Position numbers and translations under genes: made by a program
The notes under the pieces: model-generated
The model's input: the letters and a program-made list of their open reading frames with translations, nothing else
What the model was told of the DNA's origin: nothing
Databases searched by the model: none
Origin: Thermodesulfobacteriota bacterium
Lineage (GTDB): Bacteria; Desulfobacterota; GWC2-55-46
Direction: 5' to 3'
Assembly (NCBI GenBank): GCA_030583865.1
Contig: CP129479.1
Coordinates: 1,822,819 to 1,886,818 of the forward strand
Length of the DNA: 64,000 nt
Shown here: positions 17,993 to 29,445 of the stretch, one piece after another
Layout: each line of letters begins with the position of its first letter
Numbering within the stretch: position 1 is the first letter of the stretch

Positions 17993-19246
17993 TTAGAACT
18001 TGCCGGTGAACTGGAGGTATGCCCAGTCCTGGTCGTCGTCCGGGCTCCCGGCAGGGGCCTGAATGTCGCCGGGCATAAGGCGGGAAGCGCCGGCTTCGAT
18101 GGTCAGGTTGTTGTTGTACTTGTAGGTGGCCACGAGGTCGATGGAGCTGCCGAGGTCGTCAGAAGCGCCGGGTGCCACTTCGTTACGGGTGTAATCCCAG
18201 TACGCCGCATAGACCCTGAGCTTTTCGGTGACATTGGCCGAGACATTGAGGCTCCAGGCCTGGATGTTCGACCAGGTGTTCACGCTCGGGTCGTCGATGT
18301 TGCCGAAGTGGGCGTGGTTGGTCGGGAAGAGGTTCCTGAACGTCTCGTCGTCAGTATCAGTCGGATCGTCATCGCCGGTGGCGTAATCAAACTCCGCACC
18401 CACCCTGAGGTTCATGGGAGCGCCGGGGATGGTGTAGCCGGCCTTGGCGGCAAGGGCCCACGCCTTTATGTCGTTGCCGGTCGCGTTGTCGCCGAACTGA
18501 TAGGGGAACTCGACGGTGTAGTCGAGGCCTGCGGCAGAGCCCGCGAGCCTGGCGCCTACGGTGTAGACGTCATCGCCGATCGCCGCGCCCCATGTGCCGC
18601 CGCCGTTGTGGACGTTAAGGAGGTACACATCAAGGGTGTTGTTCGGGATTATCTGGCCGAGGGTGGCATAGATGCCGTTCAGTGTGGTGTCGTCGTTGGT
18701 GCCGGTCAGGGTCACGCCGCCGGTGTTGGCGCTAGTGGCAACGACTACGGTCTCGGTCAGGGTCATCCTGAAGATGTCTACATTGAGCCCTTCCTGAGCG
18801 TAGCTGAGCTTGATGCCGTCAAAGGCCCTGCCGTTGTTCGACCATGCGAAGTTGCCGATGAGCCTCTGGTCGCCATAGGCGAGCTCCATGCGGCCTATCC
18901 TGAAGTTCACAGGGGTGTCGAAGATGTTGCTGACGTTCAGGTATGCCTCGTGGAAGTCCGGGCTCTCGGTGGTGTCGGTGATGAGGGCGTCCGAGCCGCC
19001 GAGTATCCTTGTGTCCTGGAGTGTGAACTTCATGGAAACGTCGTCGGTCGCCTGGGCGTTGGCGGTGATCCTGATCCTCTGGCCTATGTAGGCCCTGCTG
19101 TCATCGACATTGTCATCGAAGAGCTGGTTATTCCTGTACTCGCCCCTTGCCCTATACTCCCCGCCAAATGTCACGTCAGCACTCGCGGGAACCGTCCATG
19201 CCACGGTCACCGCAGCCGCAAATACAGACAACAAGATTCTCTTCAT
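17993..19246 (-). CDS. Outer-membrane porin of the alginate-export/OprD-like type
   Basis: 417 residues. The signal peptide is MKRILLSVFAAAVTVAWTVPASA. The mature part is a run of amphipathic beta strands ending in LQFTGKF with a terminal Phe. It opens with VTFGGEYRARGEYR and has acidic extracellular-type loops (DDDPTDTDDE), typical of alginate_exp-type barrels. The start at 19246 follows AAGGAGG; the frame stays open for 29 more upstream codons, but these look non-coding. It is transcribed alone, with its own terminator. Substrate unknown. Confidence 0.85.
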   Translation of the reverse strand: MKRILLSVFAAAVTVAWTVPASADVTFGGEYRARGEYRNNQLFDDNVDDSRAYIGQRIRITANAQATDDVSMKFTLQDTRILGGSDALITDTTESPDFHEAYLNVSNIFDTPVNFRIGRMELAYGDQRLIGNFAWSNNGRAFDGIKLSYAQEGLNVDIFRMTLTETVVVATSANTGGVTLTGTNDDTTLNGIYATLGQIIPNNTLDVYLLNVHNGGGTWGAAIGDDVYTVGARLAGSAAGLDYTVEFPYQFGDNATGNDIKAWALAAKAGYTIPGAPMNLRVGAEFDYATGDDDPTDTDDETFRNLFPTNHAHFGNIDDPSVNTWSNIQAWSLNVSANVTEKLRVYAAYWDYTRNEVAPGASDDLGSSIDLVATYKYNNNLTIEAGASRLMPGDIQAPAGSPDDDQDWAYLQFTGKF

Positions 19247-19679
19247 CCGTCTCTTCCTCCTTCTTCTGTGTGAGTTAGTACTGCACTCTGCGTTATAAAC
19301 GCATGCTTGCATGCGCTTTGGGCTCAGCTTCAACGGTGCGCGAAGAACTTAAGAGACTCTTGCCTTGCTATCCATCGGTGCGCGCGGCGCACCGGCTTAT
19401 CTTTTTTTGCGTTTTCTTTTTTTTCGGGAGCCGCTTGCAGTTTCGTCATTCGTGTTGACACCAACTTCAGCTTCGCTACGGTACGGCTTTGTCAGACTTG
19501 ACTGAGACTGGACTTCGGGAACTCCCCGCCTAAATCGGCGAGGCCTGGTCGGAATTTGGCTTATTTTTGACGACGTTATACAACACCAGGAATATGCTGT
19601 CAAGCGTTTTAGTTAAAAAATCTTGAAAAAATGATTAAAACGTAAAAATAAGAACCTGCCGGTATCTTAAGTCACTGCG

Positions 19680-19856
19680 ATGGGCGCATGTCCCGAAGCG
19701 ATCTCAGGCGCTTATTTGCATGAGATTGCCACGGCGCTTAAGCGCCTCGCAATGACTCATCGGATAATCTCCCCTGTCCCCTCTTTAAAAAAGAGGGGGA
19801 GTTTCCCCCTTTTCCAAATGGGGATCATATTAATGGTGCGCACAGCGCCCCCTACG
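19680..19856. repeat. R4 + R3 dispersed repeat copy
   Basis: CATGAGATTGCCACGGCGCT with AAGCGCCTCGCAATGA, then AATCTCCCCTGTCCCCTCTT and TTAATGGTGCGCACAGCGC. Same composite as at 16950-17200. Confidence 0.7.
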
Positions 19857-19860
19857 CCTG

Positions 19861-20030
19861 CTGAGGGAGTGAAACGACCGAAGAATCCCGGCGCGTTCAA
19901 ATCAAAAAGCAGATTCTTATCTCGCCCCGTCCTGGGGCTCGACCCTTCGGGCTGCCTCGCCAAGAGGCTCGGCATTCAATTTTTGCTGTCCTGCAAAAAT
20001 TGTCGTCGCCTCCGGCTCCTCAGAATGACA
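19861..20030. repeat. Dispersed repeat, family R2 (internal part)
   Basis: CTGAGGGAGTGAAACGACCG to CTCCTCAGAATGACA, without the outer terminal inverted repeats. Together with 19680-19856 it fills most of the gap between the porin and kdsD. Confidence 0.7.
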
Positions 20031-20103
20031 GCCGCTAATGGTGCTACAATGCTCCGCTCAGCCTGGTTTAGCTCCGTAGCGGGGAAGAGGCGGGCCGCCC
20101 GCC

Positions 20104-21069
20104 TCACACCACCCCCGCCTTCAAAAGGTCGTGCATGTGGACGACGCCGACGGTTGCGCCGTCCTCGCCGGTGACGAAGAGCGAGGTTATGGAGTGCTCT
20201 TCCATCATGCGGAGCGCGGCCTCGGCAAGAGAGTCGCCCGGTATGGTCTTGGGGTTTCTGTGCATCACCTCTCGGGCTGAAAGGCCCATTATGTCCGAGC
20301 CCTTCTCAAGCGCCCTCCTTAAATCGCCGTCGGTTATGACGCCCGCGAGCCTCTCGCCCTCGAAGACGCCCGTAAGGCCCATGCGCTTCGCGGTCATCTC
20401 GAATATCGCGTCCTTCATCGACGCGCCGGGGCCGACTTTAGGCATGGCGCTGCCGCTGTGCATGAGCTCGGAGACCTTCTGGAGCTTCCTCCCGAGGCTT
20501 CCCGCAGGGTGGAGCCCGGCGAAGTCCTCGACCCTGAACCCCTTCTTCTCTATGAGGGCAACGGCGAGCGCGTCGCCCATCGCGAGCGTGGCGGTCGTGG
20601 AGGCCGTGGGCGCAAGCCCGAGAGGGCAGGCCTCCTCGGCCACGCCCACGTCGAGGACAGCGTCGCCGTGGCGGGCAAGCGTAGAGTCCTTCCGCCCGGT
20701 CATGGCTATCATCTTGAGGCCCATCCTCTTAACGATGGGTATTATCTTTATAAGCTCTTCGGTTTCGCCGGAATTCGAGATGGCTATGAGTACGTCGGTC
20801 TTCATGAGCATCCCGAGGTCTCCGTGGACGCCCTCCGCGGGGTGGAGGAAAAAGGACGGCGTGCCTGTTGAGGCGAGCGTCGAGGCTATCTTCTGCCCGA
20901 TGATGCCGGACTTGCCCATACCGCAGACCACGACCTTGCCCGGTGCGGCGCAGATGATGTCAACGGCCCTTGCGAAATCCGCATCGAGCCTGTCGATAAG
21001 CGCCCTCACGGCCTCGGCCTCTATTGCGAGCACCCTTTTCGCGGTCTCTATGGCGTCTTTGGTCAGCAT
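20104..21069 (-). CDS. kdsD: Arabinose-5-phosphate isomerase (KpsF/GutQ family)
   Basis: 321 residues. It converts ribulose-5-P to arabinose-5-P, the first step of Kdo synthesis for lipopolysaccharide. An N-terminal SIS sugar-isomerase domain (about 40-175, with GMGKSGIIGQKIA and SNSGETEE) is followed by two CBS domains (about 205-320). Length is typical. kdsA and kdsB lie upstream on the same strand, but a 480-bp repeat-filled gap separates it from kdsA, so it may be transcribed separately. Confidence 0.93.
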   Translation of the reverse strand: MLTKDAIETAKRVLAIEAEAVRALIDRLDADFARAVDIICAAPGKVVVCGMGKSGIIGQKIASTLASTGTPSFFLHPAEGVHGDLGMLMKTDVLIAISNSGETEELIKIIPIVKRMGLKMIAMTGRKDSTLARHGDAVLDVGVAEEACPLGLAPTASTTATLAMGDALAVALIEKKGFRVEDFAGLHPAGSLGRKLQKVSELMHSGSAMPKVGPGASMKDAIFEMTAKRMGLTGVFEGERLAGVITDGDLRRALEKGSDIMGLSAREVMHRNPKTIPGDSLAEAALRMMEEHSITSLFVTGEDGATVGVVHMHDLLKAGVV

Positions 21070-21103
21070 CCGGATTTGCTACGTTTTCCAAAACTGGAAT
21101 TCA

Positions 21104-21213
21104 ACTTAATCTCCCCTGCCCTATTTTATAAAGAGGGGCACACTCGTAATCTCCCCATTTTCTAAAGGGGACGGAGGGGGATTATATGAATGGTGCGCAC
21201 AGCGCACCCTACG
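21104..21213. repeat. Dispersed repeat, family R3
   Basis: AATCTCCCCTGCCC, TTTTCTAAAGGGGACGGAGG and GGTGCGCACAGCGCACC; a single unit like those of the 17-kb array. Confidence 0.75.
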
Positions 21214-21296
21214 ACCACGACACTCATTGTAATGGAGCGAGCGTATTTTAAAATGACAAAAAGCAGGTTTTCAGCCGATTACATGGACCGCTTTAA

Positions 21297-21434
21297 GGAA
21301 GGGCTGATTAATTCCGTTTTCTGTCATTCTGAGGGAGCGTAAGCGACCGAAGAACCTTTTAACTTGCTGTTTTTCTAAATACGAGATCCTTCGCTGCGCT
21401 CAGAATGACAACATTCTATTAATCAGGCCTTACT
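21297..21434. repeat. Dispersed repeat, family R2
   Basis: Bounded by GGAAGGGCTGATTAATTCCG and ATTAATCAGGCCTTA. Inside is TCATTCTGAGGGAGCGTAAG opposite CTGCGCTCAGAATGACA. Shorter than the 13.3-kb copy. A further R3 fragment and half of the 15.3-kb inverted repeat follow at 21437-21555. Confidence 0.8.
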
Positions 21435-21554
21435 TAAGATAATCTCCCCTGTCCCCTCTTTAGAAAAGAGGGGAACCCTTTGGCGTACTTTTCGTGTACG
21501 CCTTCGTAGCCAGCGACGTAGCCTTCGACGCAGATGGACTTTTTCAGCAGCCTG

Positions 21555-24120
<2,566 letters not shown>

Positions 24121-24318
24121 CTATAACCTGAAACCGCTCCTGATTTGAACTACTTTTTACGGCTTACCGTCATTTATTTTGTCATATACCCCCGGCAAAA
24201 CCGGGTTGCTTGAAAATACGCACCTCAAAGGAGCTAAATACTAACTGCAAGACTTCCCCTCCCTTTCCCTTGACGGGGGAGGGGTCAAAACCAAAACGCG
24301 CCGCAAGCGGCGGGGAAT

Positions 24319-25053
24319 TCAACCCGTAGAGATTAACGCCCGCACCCTCTCCAGGTCTTCGGGGGTATCTACCGATATAGGGTTATAATCCACCTCCACC
24401 ACCTTTATCCTGAGCCCGTTCTCAAGAGCGCGGAGCTGCTCAAGCATCTCGGTATTCTCAAGGGGCGCGGGCTTAAGCCGCGTGAACTCGAAGAGCGCGT
24501 CCCGCCTGTAAACGTAAAGCCCTATGTGCTTAAAGGGCGGGGAATGAAGCTCATTGAATAGGGTGCGGCCAGCGGGGATGGGGCTCCGGGAAAAATATAG
24601 GGCGTACCCGTCCCTGTCCGTCACCACCTTGACCGCGTTCGGGTTCCGGTACTCTTCTTCCGTGGTTATCCTTGTCTTGAGCGTGGAGATGCGGACCTGG
24701 GGGTCGTCGAGCATGGGGCGGATGGCGGCGTCTATGCAGCGGGGGTCGATAAGCGGCTCGTCGCCCTGGAGGTTTACGATTATTTCGGCGTCGGTTGACA
24801 GCGCGGCCTCTGCAACCCTGTCCGTGCCGGATGCGTGCGAGGCCGAGGTCATTACAGCCCTGCCGCCCAGGTTCGTGACCGCATCGAATATTCTCTCGTC
24901 GTCGGTAGCGACCAAGACTTCATCAGGGAGGCCCGCCGCCATTGCCCTCTCGTATACCCGCCAGACCATCGGCTTTCCGTTCAGGTCGGCAAGGGGCTTT
25001 CCTTCCAGGCGGGTGGATGCGTGCCTGGCCGGGATTATGACGGCGATTTTCAT
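24319..25053 (-). CDS. kdsB: 3-deoxy-manno-octulosonate cytidylyltransferase
   Basis: 244 residues. It transfers CMP from CTP to Kdo. The nucleotidyltransferase fold has [16 protein letters not shown] at the N-terminus, and [17 protein letters not shown] and [12 protein letters not shown] typical of KdsB. Normal length. It is separated from pyrG by about 230 bp, so it may have its own promoter. Confidence 0.96.
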   Translation of the reverse strand: MKIAVIIPARHASTRLEGKPLADLNGKPMVWRVYERAMAAGLPDEVLVATDDERIFDAVTNLGGRAVMTSASHASGTDRVAEAALSTDAEIIVNLQGDEPLIDPRCIDAAIRPMLDDPQVRISTLKTRITTEEEYRNPNAVKVVTDRDGYALYFSRSPIPAGRTLFNELHSPPFKHIGLYVYRRDALFEFTRLKPAPLENTEMLEQLRALENGLRIKVVEVDYNPISVDTPEDLERVRALISTG

Positions 25054-25109
25054 TCACGCCAATATATCAAAACGGGTTTTGAAGTCAATAGGTGAGGACT
25101 GGGGTTTTG

Positions 25110-25280
25110 GGGGGATTTGCCCCTCCCCCTTATGGGGGAGGCCGGGCGGGGGTGAAGGAAAGTTCCCCACCTTTCAAAGGGCGCGGTATTATAAATCCGA
25201 TACGCCCTCCACTCTGACGGGGTCAAGGGGGAGGGCAATATCCCTCCTTTTCTAAAGGGGGGGGTTGGGGGGATTACTTC
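25110..25280. repeat. Dispersed repeat, family R3 (rearranged)
   Basis: CCCCTCCCCCTTATGGGGGA, CCTTTCAAAGGGCGCGGTAT and CTTTTCTAAAGGGGGGG blocks, degenerate relative to the 17-kb array. Confidence 0.6.
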
Positions 25281-25378
25281 ATCATTAAAGAATAGGGGCG
25301 CACAGGGGTTGTCCGGGGGCTGGAACAGCCCCGGACATTCGCGTTGACAGTAAACAGGCGCTGTGATATTTTTTTGCA

Positions 25379-25454
25379 GGAAACTTCCTAAAAATTAGAG
25401 ATTTTTCCCGCAATCGAGGAAGGCCGGGAAAAAGATCAATTTTTAGAGGTTGCC
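25379..25454. repeat. Dispersed palindromic repeat, family R1
   Basis: GATTTTTCCCGCAATCGAGG, GCCGGGAAAAAGATCAAT and TTTTAGAGGTTGCC, ending 33 bp before tRNA-Leu. Confidence 0.75.
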
Positions 25455-25486
25455 TGAAGTGCATTTCCTTTCAATCCGACCTCTTA

Positions 25487-25574
25487 GCCGGAGTGGTGAA
25501 ACTGGCAGACGCGCGGGACTCAAAATCCCGTGGGGTATCCCCCCGTGCGGGTTCGACCCCCGCCTCCGGCACCA
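25487..25574 (+). tRNA. tRNA-Leu (CAA)
   Basis: Acceptor GCCGGAG/CTCCGGC, anticodon arm CGGGA-CTCAAAA-TCCCG (anticodon CAA), class-II variable arm, T arm GCGGGTTCGACCCCCGC, encoded CCA. Complete and apparently functional. Its last 56 bp recur exactly at 51437-51492. Confidence 0.95.
25519..25574 (+). other. Candidate attL: 3' end of tRNA-Leu(CAA)
   Basis: The 56 bp from the anticodon loop to CCA are repeated perfectly and in the same orientation at 51437-51492. This is what tRNA-targeting integrases leave behind: an intact tRNA at one end and a 3' fragment at the other. Confidence 0.6.
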
Positions 25575-25703
25575 ATATTTGATAAGTATAGGCGCGTCAA
25601 CCCCTTCATATAATTTCAATATTTTTCTCAGGAAAGTGTATGTAATTATTCTGAGATAGAATTAATAACCGAAAGCGATAACCCGACCCCTTAAATTCTT
25701 CGC

Positions 25704-25745
25704 AAAAAAAACGGGGGCAGCCAATTGGCTGCCCCCGTTTTAATT
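25704..25745. terminator. Bidirectional hairpin with A and T runs
   Basis: Stem ACGGGGGCAGCC/GGCTGCCCCCGT flanked by A8 and GTTTTA. It lies downstream of the BON-like remnant on the minus strand and resembles the hairpin at 26526. Confidence 0.75.
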
Positions 25746-25790
25746 CTATCTACCTTTAAAGAAACCTGAGCGCCTTCCCGTTCTTTGCCC

Positions 25791-25844
25791 CTATCCCCTC
25801 GGCGCCGGCGGCGTTTGCAGGTTATTCTGCACCGAGGCGACGCC
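25791..25844 (-). pseudogene. Remnant of a BON-domain gene (last 17 codons)
   Basis: Reads GVASVQNNLQTPPAPRG-stop on the minus strand, nearly identical to the C-terminus of the BON lipoprotein at 26673-26999, and is followed by a similar terminator hairpin. The upstream part of the gene is missing. It looks like a partial duplication or the scar of a deletion. The rest of the 25.6-26.1 kb gap shows no gene. Confidence 0.7.
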
Positions 25845-26099
25845 CATTAATTTTCAAGGCGCCATAGTCTTGTAGGTCGGGGCAGCGGAGCGAATAACCC
25901 GACAATCGATTTTCGTAGTGCCCCCCTCCCCCCGTGTGGATTGAGCCATCCGCGGGGTCCCTGGGCGCGCCCTTACCGGCCCCTGCAGGCCTGGTCAGCA
26001 TCGCGCAACCCGGCATTCCTTCTGGCACCCGTCCGATTGACCATGCCAAGTAGTGGGGATATACTTAATATGAATTTGCTCTAAACAGAGGAGGGCGAC

Positions 26100-26450
26100 A
26101 TGAAAGCAGACGTTAGAAAAGAGCTGCCCGAGTTCCTTCAAAATGTAATAAAAAGGTACCCGGGGGTGTGGGACAGCTTTGACGCGCTCGGGAACTCCAT
26201 CAGAGACCTGCCCGGCGGCATCGACAGGAAAACCCAGCACCTTGTGAAGCTGGGGATAGCCATAGGCGCAGGCAGCGAAGGGGCCGTCCACTCACATGTG
26301 CGGAGGGCCAAAAAGGCCGGTTTCACGAACGAAGAGATATACCATGCCGCGCTGCTCTCGATAACAACCATAGGCTGGCCCGGCGCGGTGGCAAGGCTCT
26401 CCTGGATAGACGATGAGCTGAAGGAGATCAAGGCCAAAAAGGTCGCCTGA
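26100..26450 (+). CDS. Carboxymuconolactone decarboxylase/AhpD-like protein lacking the Cys pair
   Basis: 116 residues, all helical, matching the CMD family core (IDRKTQHLVKLGIAIGAGSEGAVHSHVRRAKKAG, then NEEIYHAALLSITTIG). The place where AhpD-like members carry CxxC before the His (usually CxYCxxxH) reads GSEGAVHSH. The redox Cys are therefore absent and peroxidase-coupled activity is unlikely; a decarboxylase-like or unknown role remains. GAGGAGG precedes the ATG. Monocistronic. Confidence 0.85.
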   Translation: MKADVRKELPEFLQNVIKRYPGVWDSFDALGNSIRDLPGGIDRKTQHLVKLGIAIGAGSEGAVHSHVRRAKKAGFTNEEIYHAALLSITTIGWPGAVARLSWIDDELKEIKAKKVA

Positions 26451-26525
26451 CTCTGAGCGGCGCCCACCAGAGGTAGCCTCGCAGGTCGTGCGGCGAAGCA
26501 TAACCTGACATCATAAACCTCGCAC

Positions 26526-26561
26526 AAAAAAACGGGGGCAACCGGCTGGTTGCCCCCGTTC
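26526..26561. terminator. Bidirectional terminator between CMD and BON genes
   Basis: Stem AACGGGGGCAACC/GGTTGCCCCCGTT, with A7 on the left giving a T7 tail on the minus strand. The genes on both sides converge on it. Confidence 0.8.
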
Positions 26562-26672
26562 ATTATTTTCGTCCGCAAAAAGTAACTACGGGTGCTCTGT
26601 GCGCGCGCCAATTCATGTAGCGACGTATCCAATCACGACCGCCAACCCGACTTATACCCCATTCCTTTAACC

Positions 26673-26999
26673 CTATCCCCTCGGCGGTGGCGGCGTTTGC
26701 AGGTTGTTCTGCACCGAGGCCACGCCCGGGGTTTCCCTTGCTATCTCGGCCGCCCTCCTGGCGTCTTCATCAGTGTTCACAAACCCGTTCAGCTGGACAA
26801 CGCCCCTGTATGTGTCCACGTCTATCTGGAGCGCCCGCAAAGCCTCGTCCTGCAGGAGGTTGGCTTTTACTCGCGACGTTACCGTAGCGTCGTCCACCGT
26901 CTCGCCCGCGGTCCTTGTCGTCTCTGTCGCGGCGCAGGCGCTCAGCACGGCTGCGAGAATGAAGACTGCAAGGAACCTCGATACTTTATATCTCACCAT
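26673..26999 (-). CDS. BON-domain lipoprotein
   Basis: 108 residues. A lipoprotein signal with lipobox LSAC is at about 17-20, so it is an outer- or inner-membrane-anchored periplasmic protein. One BON domain (about 37-97; DDATVTSRVKANLLQDEAL...VQLNGFVNT) follows, the fold found in OsmY-type envelope-stress proteins. It ends in a Pro-rich tail. AAGGAG sits 7 nt before the ATG at 26999. A fragment of a second copy lies at 25791-25844. Confidence 0.9.
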   Translation of the reverse strand: MVRYKVSRFLAVFILAAVLSACAATETTRTAGETVDDATVTSRVKANLLQDEALRALQIDVDTYRGVVQLNGFVNTDEDARRAAEIARETPGVASVQNNLQTPPPPRG

Positions 27000-27099
27000 G
27001 GTTTCGCTCCTTTTCTGTTTGAAAATCCCCCTACAGAAAAGGATAAGCCAGAATGAACGCCTGTCAAATCCAGCTCTGGCTTTCAAGCCGCGAGCAAGC

Positions 27100-27738
27100 T
27101 CAGCCGATGGACTCCATCGCCTTTTGCACCTTCCCGATGTAAGCGTCCCCGCTCACCGGAAGTGTCCCGCGGTAATACCTTGCTATCCCCTCCTCGAACC
27201 CATAGCGGTTGATATAATGAGCAAGTATATGAGCGCCGGCCCCTATGTTCGTGTCGATATCGAAAAGCGTGCCCTCGATGCCCAGCTCTTTTTTCCAGAA
27301 CGGCATCACCTGCATCAGACCCTTCGCCCCCTTCGGGCTCACGGCAGAAACCCTGCCGCTCGATTCGACCATGATTACGGCCACGATGAGCCTTGGCGAA
27401 AGCCCGTACTGGCCGCTGTATTTGACGACGGCGCTGCCGATCTCGTCCGCCTCGGAGCTTGTAAGCGATGGGTTCATCGACGCGACCAGGCCGCCCCAGT
27501 AGCGCATCTCCTCAATGCTCTTGGCAATCTCACGACGGTTCTCTGCCTCAATGTCTTCGCCTGACGCGTGCTTTGCCAATGTGTCCTTTATCGAGGGCAT
27601 GGCCGCCGACCCTGACAGCGCATACGCGAATACTGAAACGGTCAGGACACTGAGCAGAACGGCTGTCCGCCGTCCGCGGGAAATGTGCCGTGGGCGCCAA
27701 AGCGCGGCAGCTTTGAAAAGGATTTTTTTCATCGTCAT
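27100..27738 (-). CDS. Lytic transglycosylase, SLT domain
   Basis: 212 residues with an N-terminal TM/signal segment (about 25-46) after a basic stretch. The SLT catalytic domain runs from about 105 to 205. Catalytic Glu is in VESSGRVSAVSPKGAKGLMQ, followed by NIGAGAHILAHYINRYG and ARYYRG, the usual motifs of family-1 transglycosylases, which cleave peptidoglycan glycan strands in the periplasm. GGAGGTG precedes the ATG. About 100 bp upstream of the BON lipoprotein gene, probably a separate unit. Confidence 0.92.
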   Translation of the reverse strand: MTMKKILFKAAALWRPRHISRGRRTAVLLSVLTVSVFAYALSGSAAMPSIKDTLAKHASGEDIEAENRREIAKSIEEMRYWGGLVASMNPSLTSSEADEIGSAVVKYSGQYGLSPRLIVAVIMVESSGRVSAVSPKGAKGLMQVMPFWKKELGIEGTLFDIDTNIGAGAHILAHYINRYGFEEGIARYYRGTLPVSGDAYIGKVQKAMESIG

Positions 27739-27982
27739 ATTTCACCTCCGCACATTCTCGGCCCACTGCCTTCGCAAACACCTTGCCAAACCCTTCCTGT
27801 CCGTTCCTAAGTGTCTGTTTTAATGAAAATCCGGATAATCACGCGTGAGCCGGCATGCAAAATTGTAAAGAATCTGGACACCTTGAATCGACTTTCAAGA
27901 GGGATATTAGCGAGTGAATACTTTTATAAATCGGAAAGTTACTGAGCAAATCCCCCTGCCCAGCCATGCTTTGGGACGAAAT

Positions 27983-28011
27983 AAAAAAAGGCCTGGGCGC
28001 GTCCCAAGCCT
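27983..28011 (-). terminator. Intrinsic terminator-like hairpin
   Basis: GGCTTGGG-ACGCG-CCCAGGCC with T7 on the minus strand. It lies in the 500-bp gap between the transglycosylase and TPR genes, which shows no coding region. Confidence 0.7.
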
Positions 28012-28112
28012 AATTCCTCCTTTTTATGTACGAATTTATTCATCGCAGCGCTTCAGAGGCCCGCGCTACTGTCGGATTACTTTACACTCGCCCCCGCCGG
28101 TTTTGGCAAAAG

Positions 28113-28144
28113 AAAAAAACGGGGCAGCCATTTGGCTGCCCCGT
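28113..28144 (-). terminator. Intrinsic terminator after the TPR gene
   Basis: CGGGGCAGCCA/TGGCTGCCCCG stem with T7 on the minus strand, about 100 bp beyond the TPR stop. Confidence 0.85.
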
Positions 28145-28164
28145 TCCGCTTTTAAATACATTCA

Positions 28165-28227
28165 GGCAATCTCAAAAAAAACATATTTTCCCGCATCCGG
28201 GGAAAAGATCAATTTTGAAGGTTGCCT
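28165..28227. repeat. Dispersed palindromic repeat, family R1
   Basis: GGCAATCTCAAAA, then CCGGGGAAAAGATCAATTTT, then GGTTGCC; between the TPR gene and its terminator. Confidence 0.75.
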
Positions 28228-28240
28228 CAGCTCCCTGCCC

Positions 28241-28885
28241 CTAACCCGACCACGCGGCTTTAACCCACCTCCAAGCCGCTGGAAACCCCGGCCCTGCAAC
28301 GAACATGGCCGAGCGCACCTTCCTCAGCTCCCTGCCCTTGACGCGCGAAGACAGCCCTTCCAGAAGGCCTGTCGACTCGACCGGGTCTATCTTCCTCAAG
28401 AGCTTCGAAAGCTCCATCGTGACCTCGAAATTCCAGGGGTCGAGTTCAAAGGCCTTTCTCAGCATGCTTACGGCCTTTCCCCTTTCAGGCCCGTTCCTGA
28501 AAAAGCGGTGCCCGTTGAAAAGGGTATGCATGGCCTCGGCCCTTCTCCCCTGCATCATATAGACGTTGGCCATCGTCTCCCATACCTCGGGGTTCCTCGG
28601 CATGAACTTGGCCGCCTGCGCATACATGCTTATCGCCTTCTGGCTGAAACCGGCTGCGAGGTATCTTGAACCGGCTATCTTGAAGCTCATCCAGGCCTCC
28701 TCGAAATTCCTGATGCGCGCAAGGAGCGGCGCCATCTTTGCGTGCACGAGGTAATCGTCGGGGTCCGCTTCGAGGACCCTCCTGTAATGGCCGACGGCCT
28801 TTTTAAGCCTTCCCCCGGCCTGCGCCTTTGCGGCGTCCGCAAGGCACCTTTCCCTGTCATAGGACTTTTCGCGCCAAAAAAACAT
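28241..28885 (-). CDS. Tetratricopeptide-repeat protein
   Basis: 214 residues made of about four TPR-like helical hairpins (GRLKKAVGHYRRVLEADPDD, FSQKAISMYAQAAKFMPRNP, GKAVSMLRKAFELDPWN). No signal peptide, so probably cytosolic or peripheral; it begins MFFWREKSYDRER. A protein-protein interaction scaffold of unknown partner. It stands alone. Confidence 0.85.
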   Translation of the reverse strand: MFFWREKSYDRERCLADAAKAQAGGRLKKAVGHYRRVLEADPDDYLVHAKMAPLLARIRNFEEAWMSFKIAGSRYLAAGFSQKAISMYAQAAKFMPRNPEVWETMANVYMMQGRRAEAMHTLFNGHRFFRNGPERGKAVSMLRKAFELDPWNFEVTMELSKLLRKIDPVESTGLLEGLSSRVKGRELRKVRSAMFVAGPGFPAAWRWVKAAWSG

Positions 28886-29064
28886 GTGTCTCCCCTGCCC
28901 TGCGGGTCATTTCCTGACCAGCCCCCATCACATTCTTCTACAAGCGTTTTTCTTTTTATGTGACTTTTGGCACCTCGCGCCGCTTGCGGCCCTCCCCGGT
29001 TTGACAAAATGAGTCTTCGAATTATATTCAATACATAGGGTTCATTACAAAAAAGGAGGGGCAC

Positions 29065-29370
29065 ATGGCAAAGCCGATACAATCATGCACCGATATGCCG
29101 AAGGTAAAGGCCTGCGAGGTTACCGATTGCGCATACAACATCGACAGGAACTGCCATGCCATAGCCATAACCGTCGGCAATTCGGAGGCGGCAAGGTGCG
29201 ATACCTTCTACAGGCATAAAAAAGGCGGCATAAGGAGCCTGACCGGCGGCGTCGGCGCCTGCAAGATGGACGATTGCAAGTTCAACACCGACCTTGAGTG
29301 CTACGCTGAGGGCATAAATGTCGCGACCAACGGGGGCGAGGCGATCTGCAAGACCTTCGCGAGGAGATAG
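29065..29370 (+). CDS. DUF1540 protein with two Cys-rich repeats
   Basis: 101 residues with two copies of the DUF1540 motif: CEVTDCAYNIDRNCHA...ARCDTF and CKMDDCKFNTDLECYA...AICKTF. Each has four Cys in the pattern C-x4-C-x7-C-x(n)-C, likely metal-binding (inference). A strong GGAGGGG precedes the ATG. Between divergent/convergent neighbours, monocistronic. Function unknown for the family. Confidence 0.9.
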   Translation: MAKPIQSCTDMPKVKACEVTDCAYNIDRNCHAIAITVGNSEAARCDTFYRHKKGGIRSLTGGVGACKMDDCKFNTDLECYAEGINVATNGGEAICKTFARR

Positions 29371-29382
29371 GATTTGAAAATG

Positions 29383-29430
29383 AAGACGGCACGGGTGTCT
29401 TTCGCTAAGGACACCCGGGCGCGGTCTTTT
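29383..29430. terminator. Bidirectional terminator between DUF1540 and norD
   Basis: Long imperfect stem (AAGAC.GGCACGGGTGTC with GACACCCGGGCGCGGTCTT) ending in T4, between two converging genes. Confidence 0.75.
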
Positions 29431-29445
29431 GTCAGCAGGTTCCGG

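Noticed and set aside
17969-19273. 434-codon frame antisense to the porin
   Set aside because: No SD, Val/Gly-rich and repeat-like; the opposite strand has a signal peptide, a barrel and a matching terminator.
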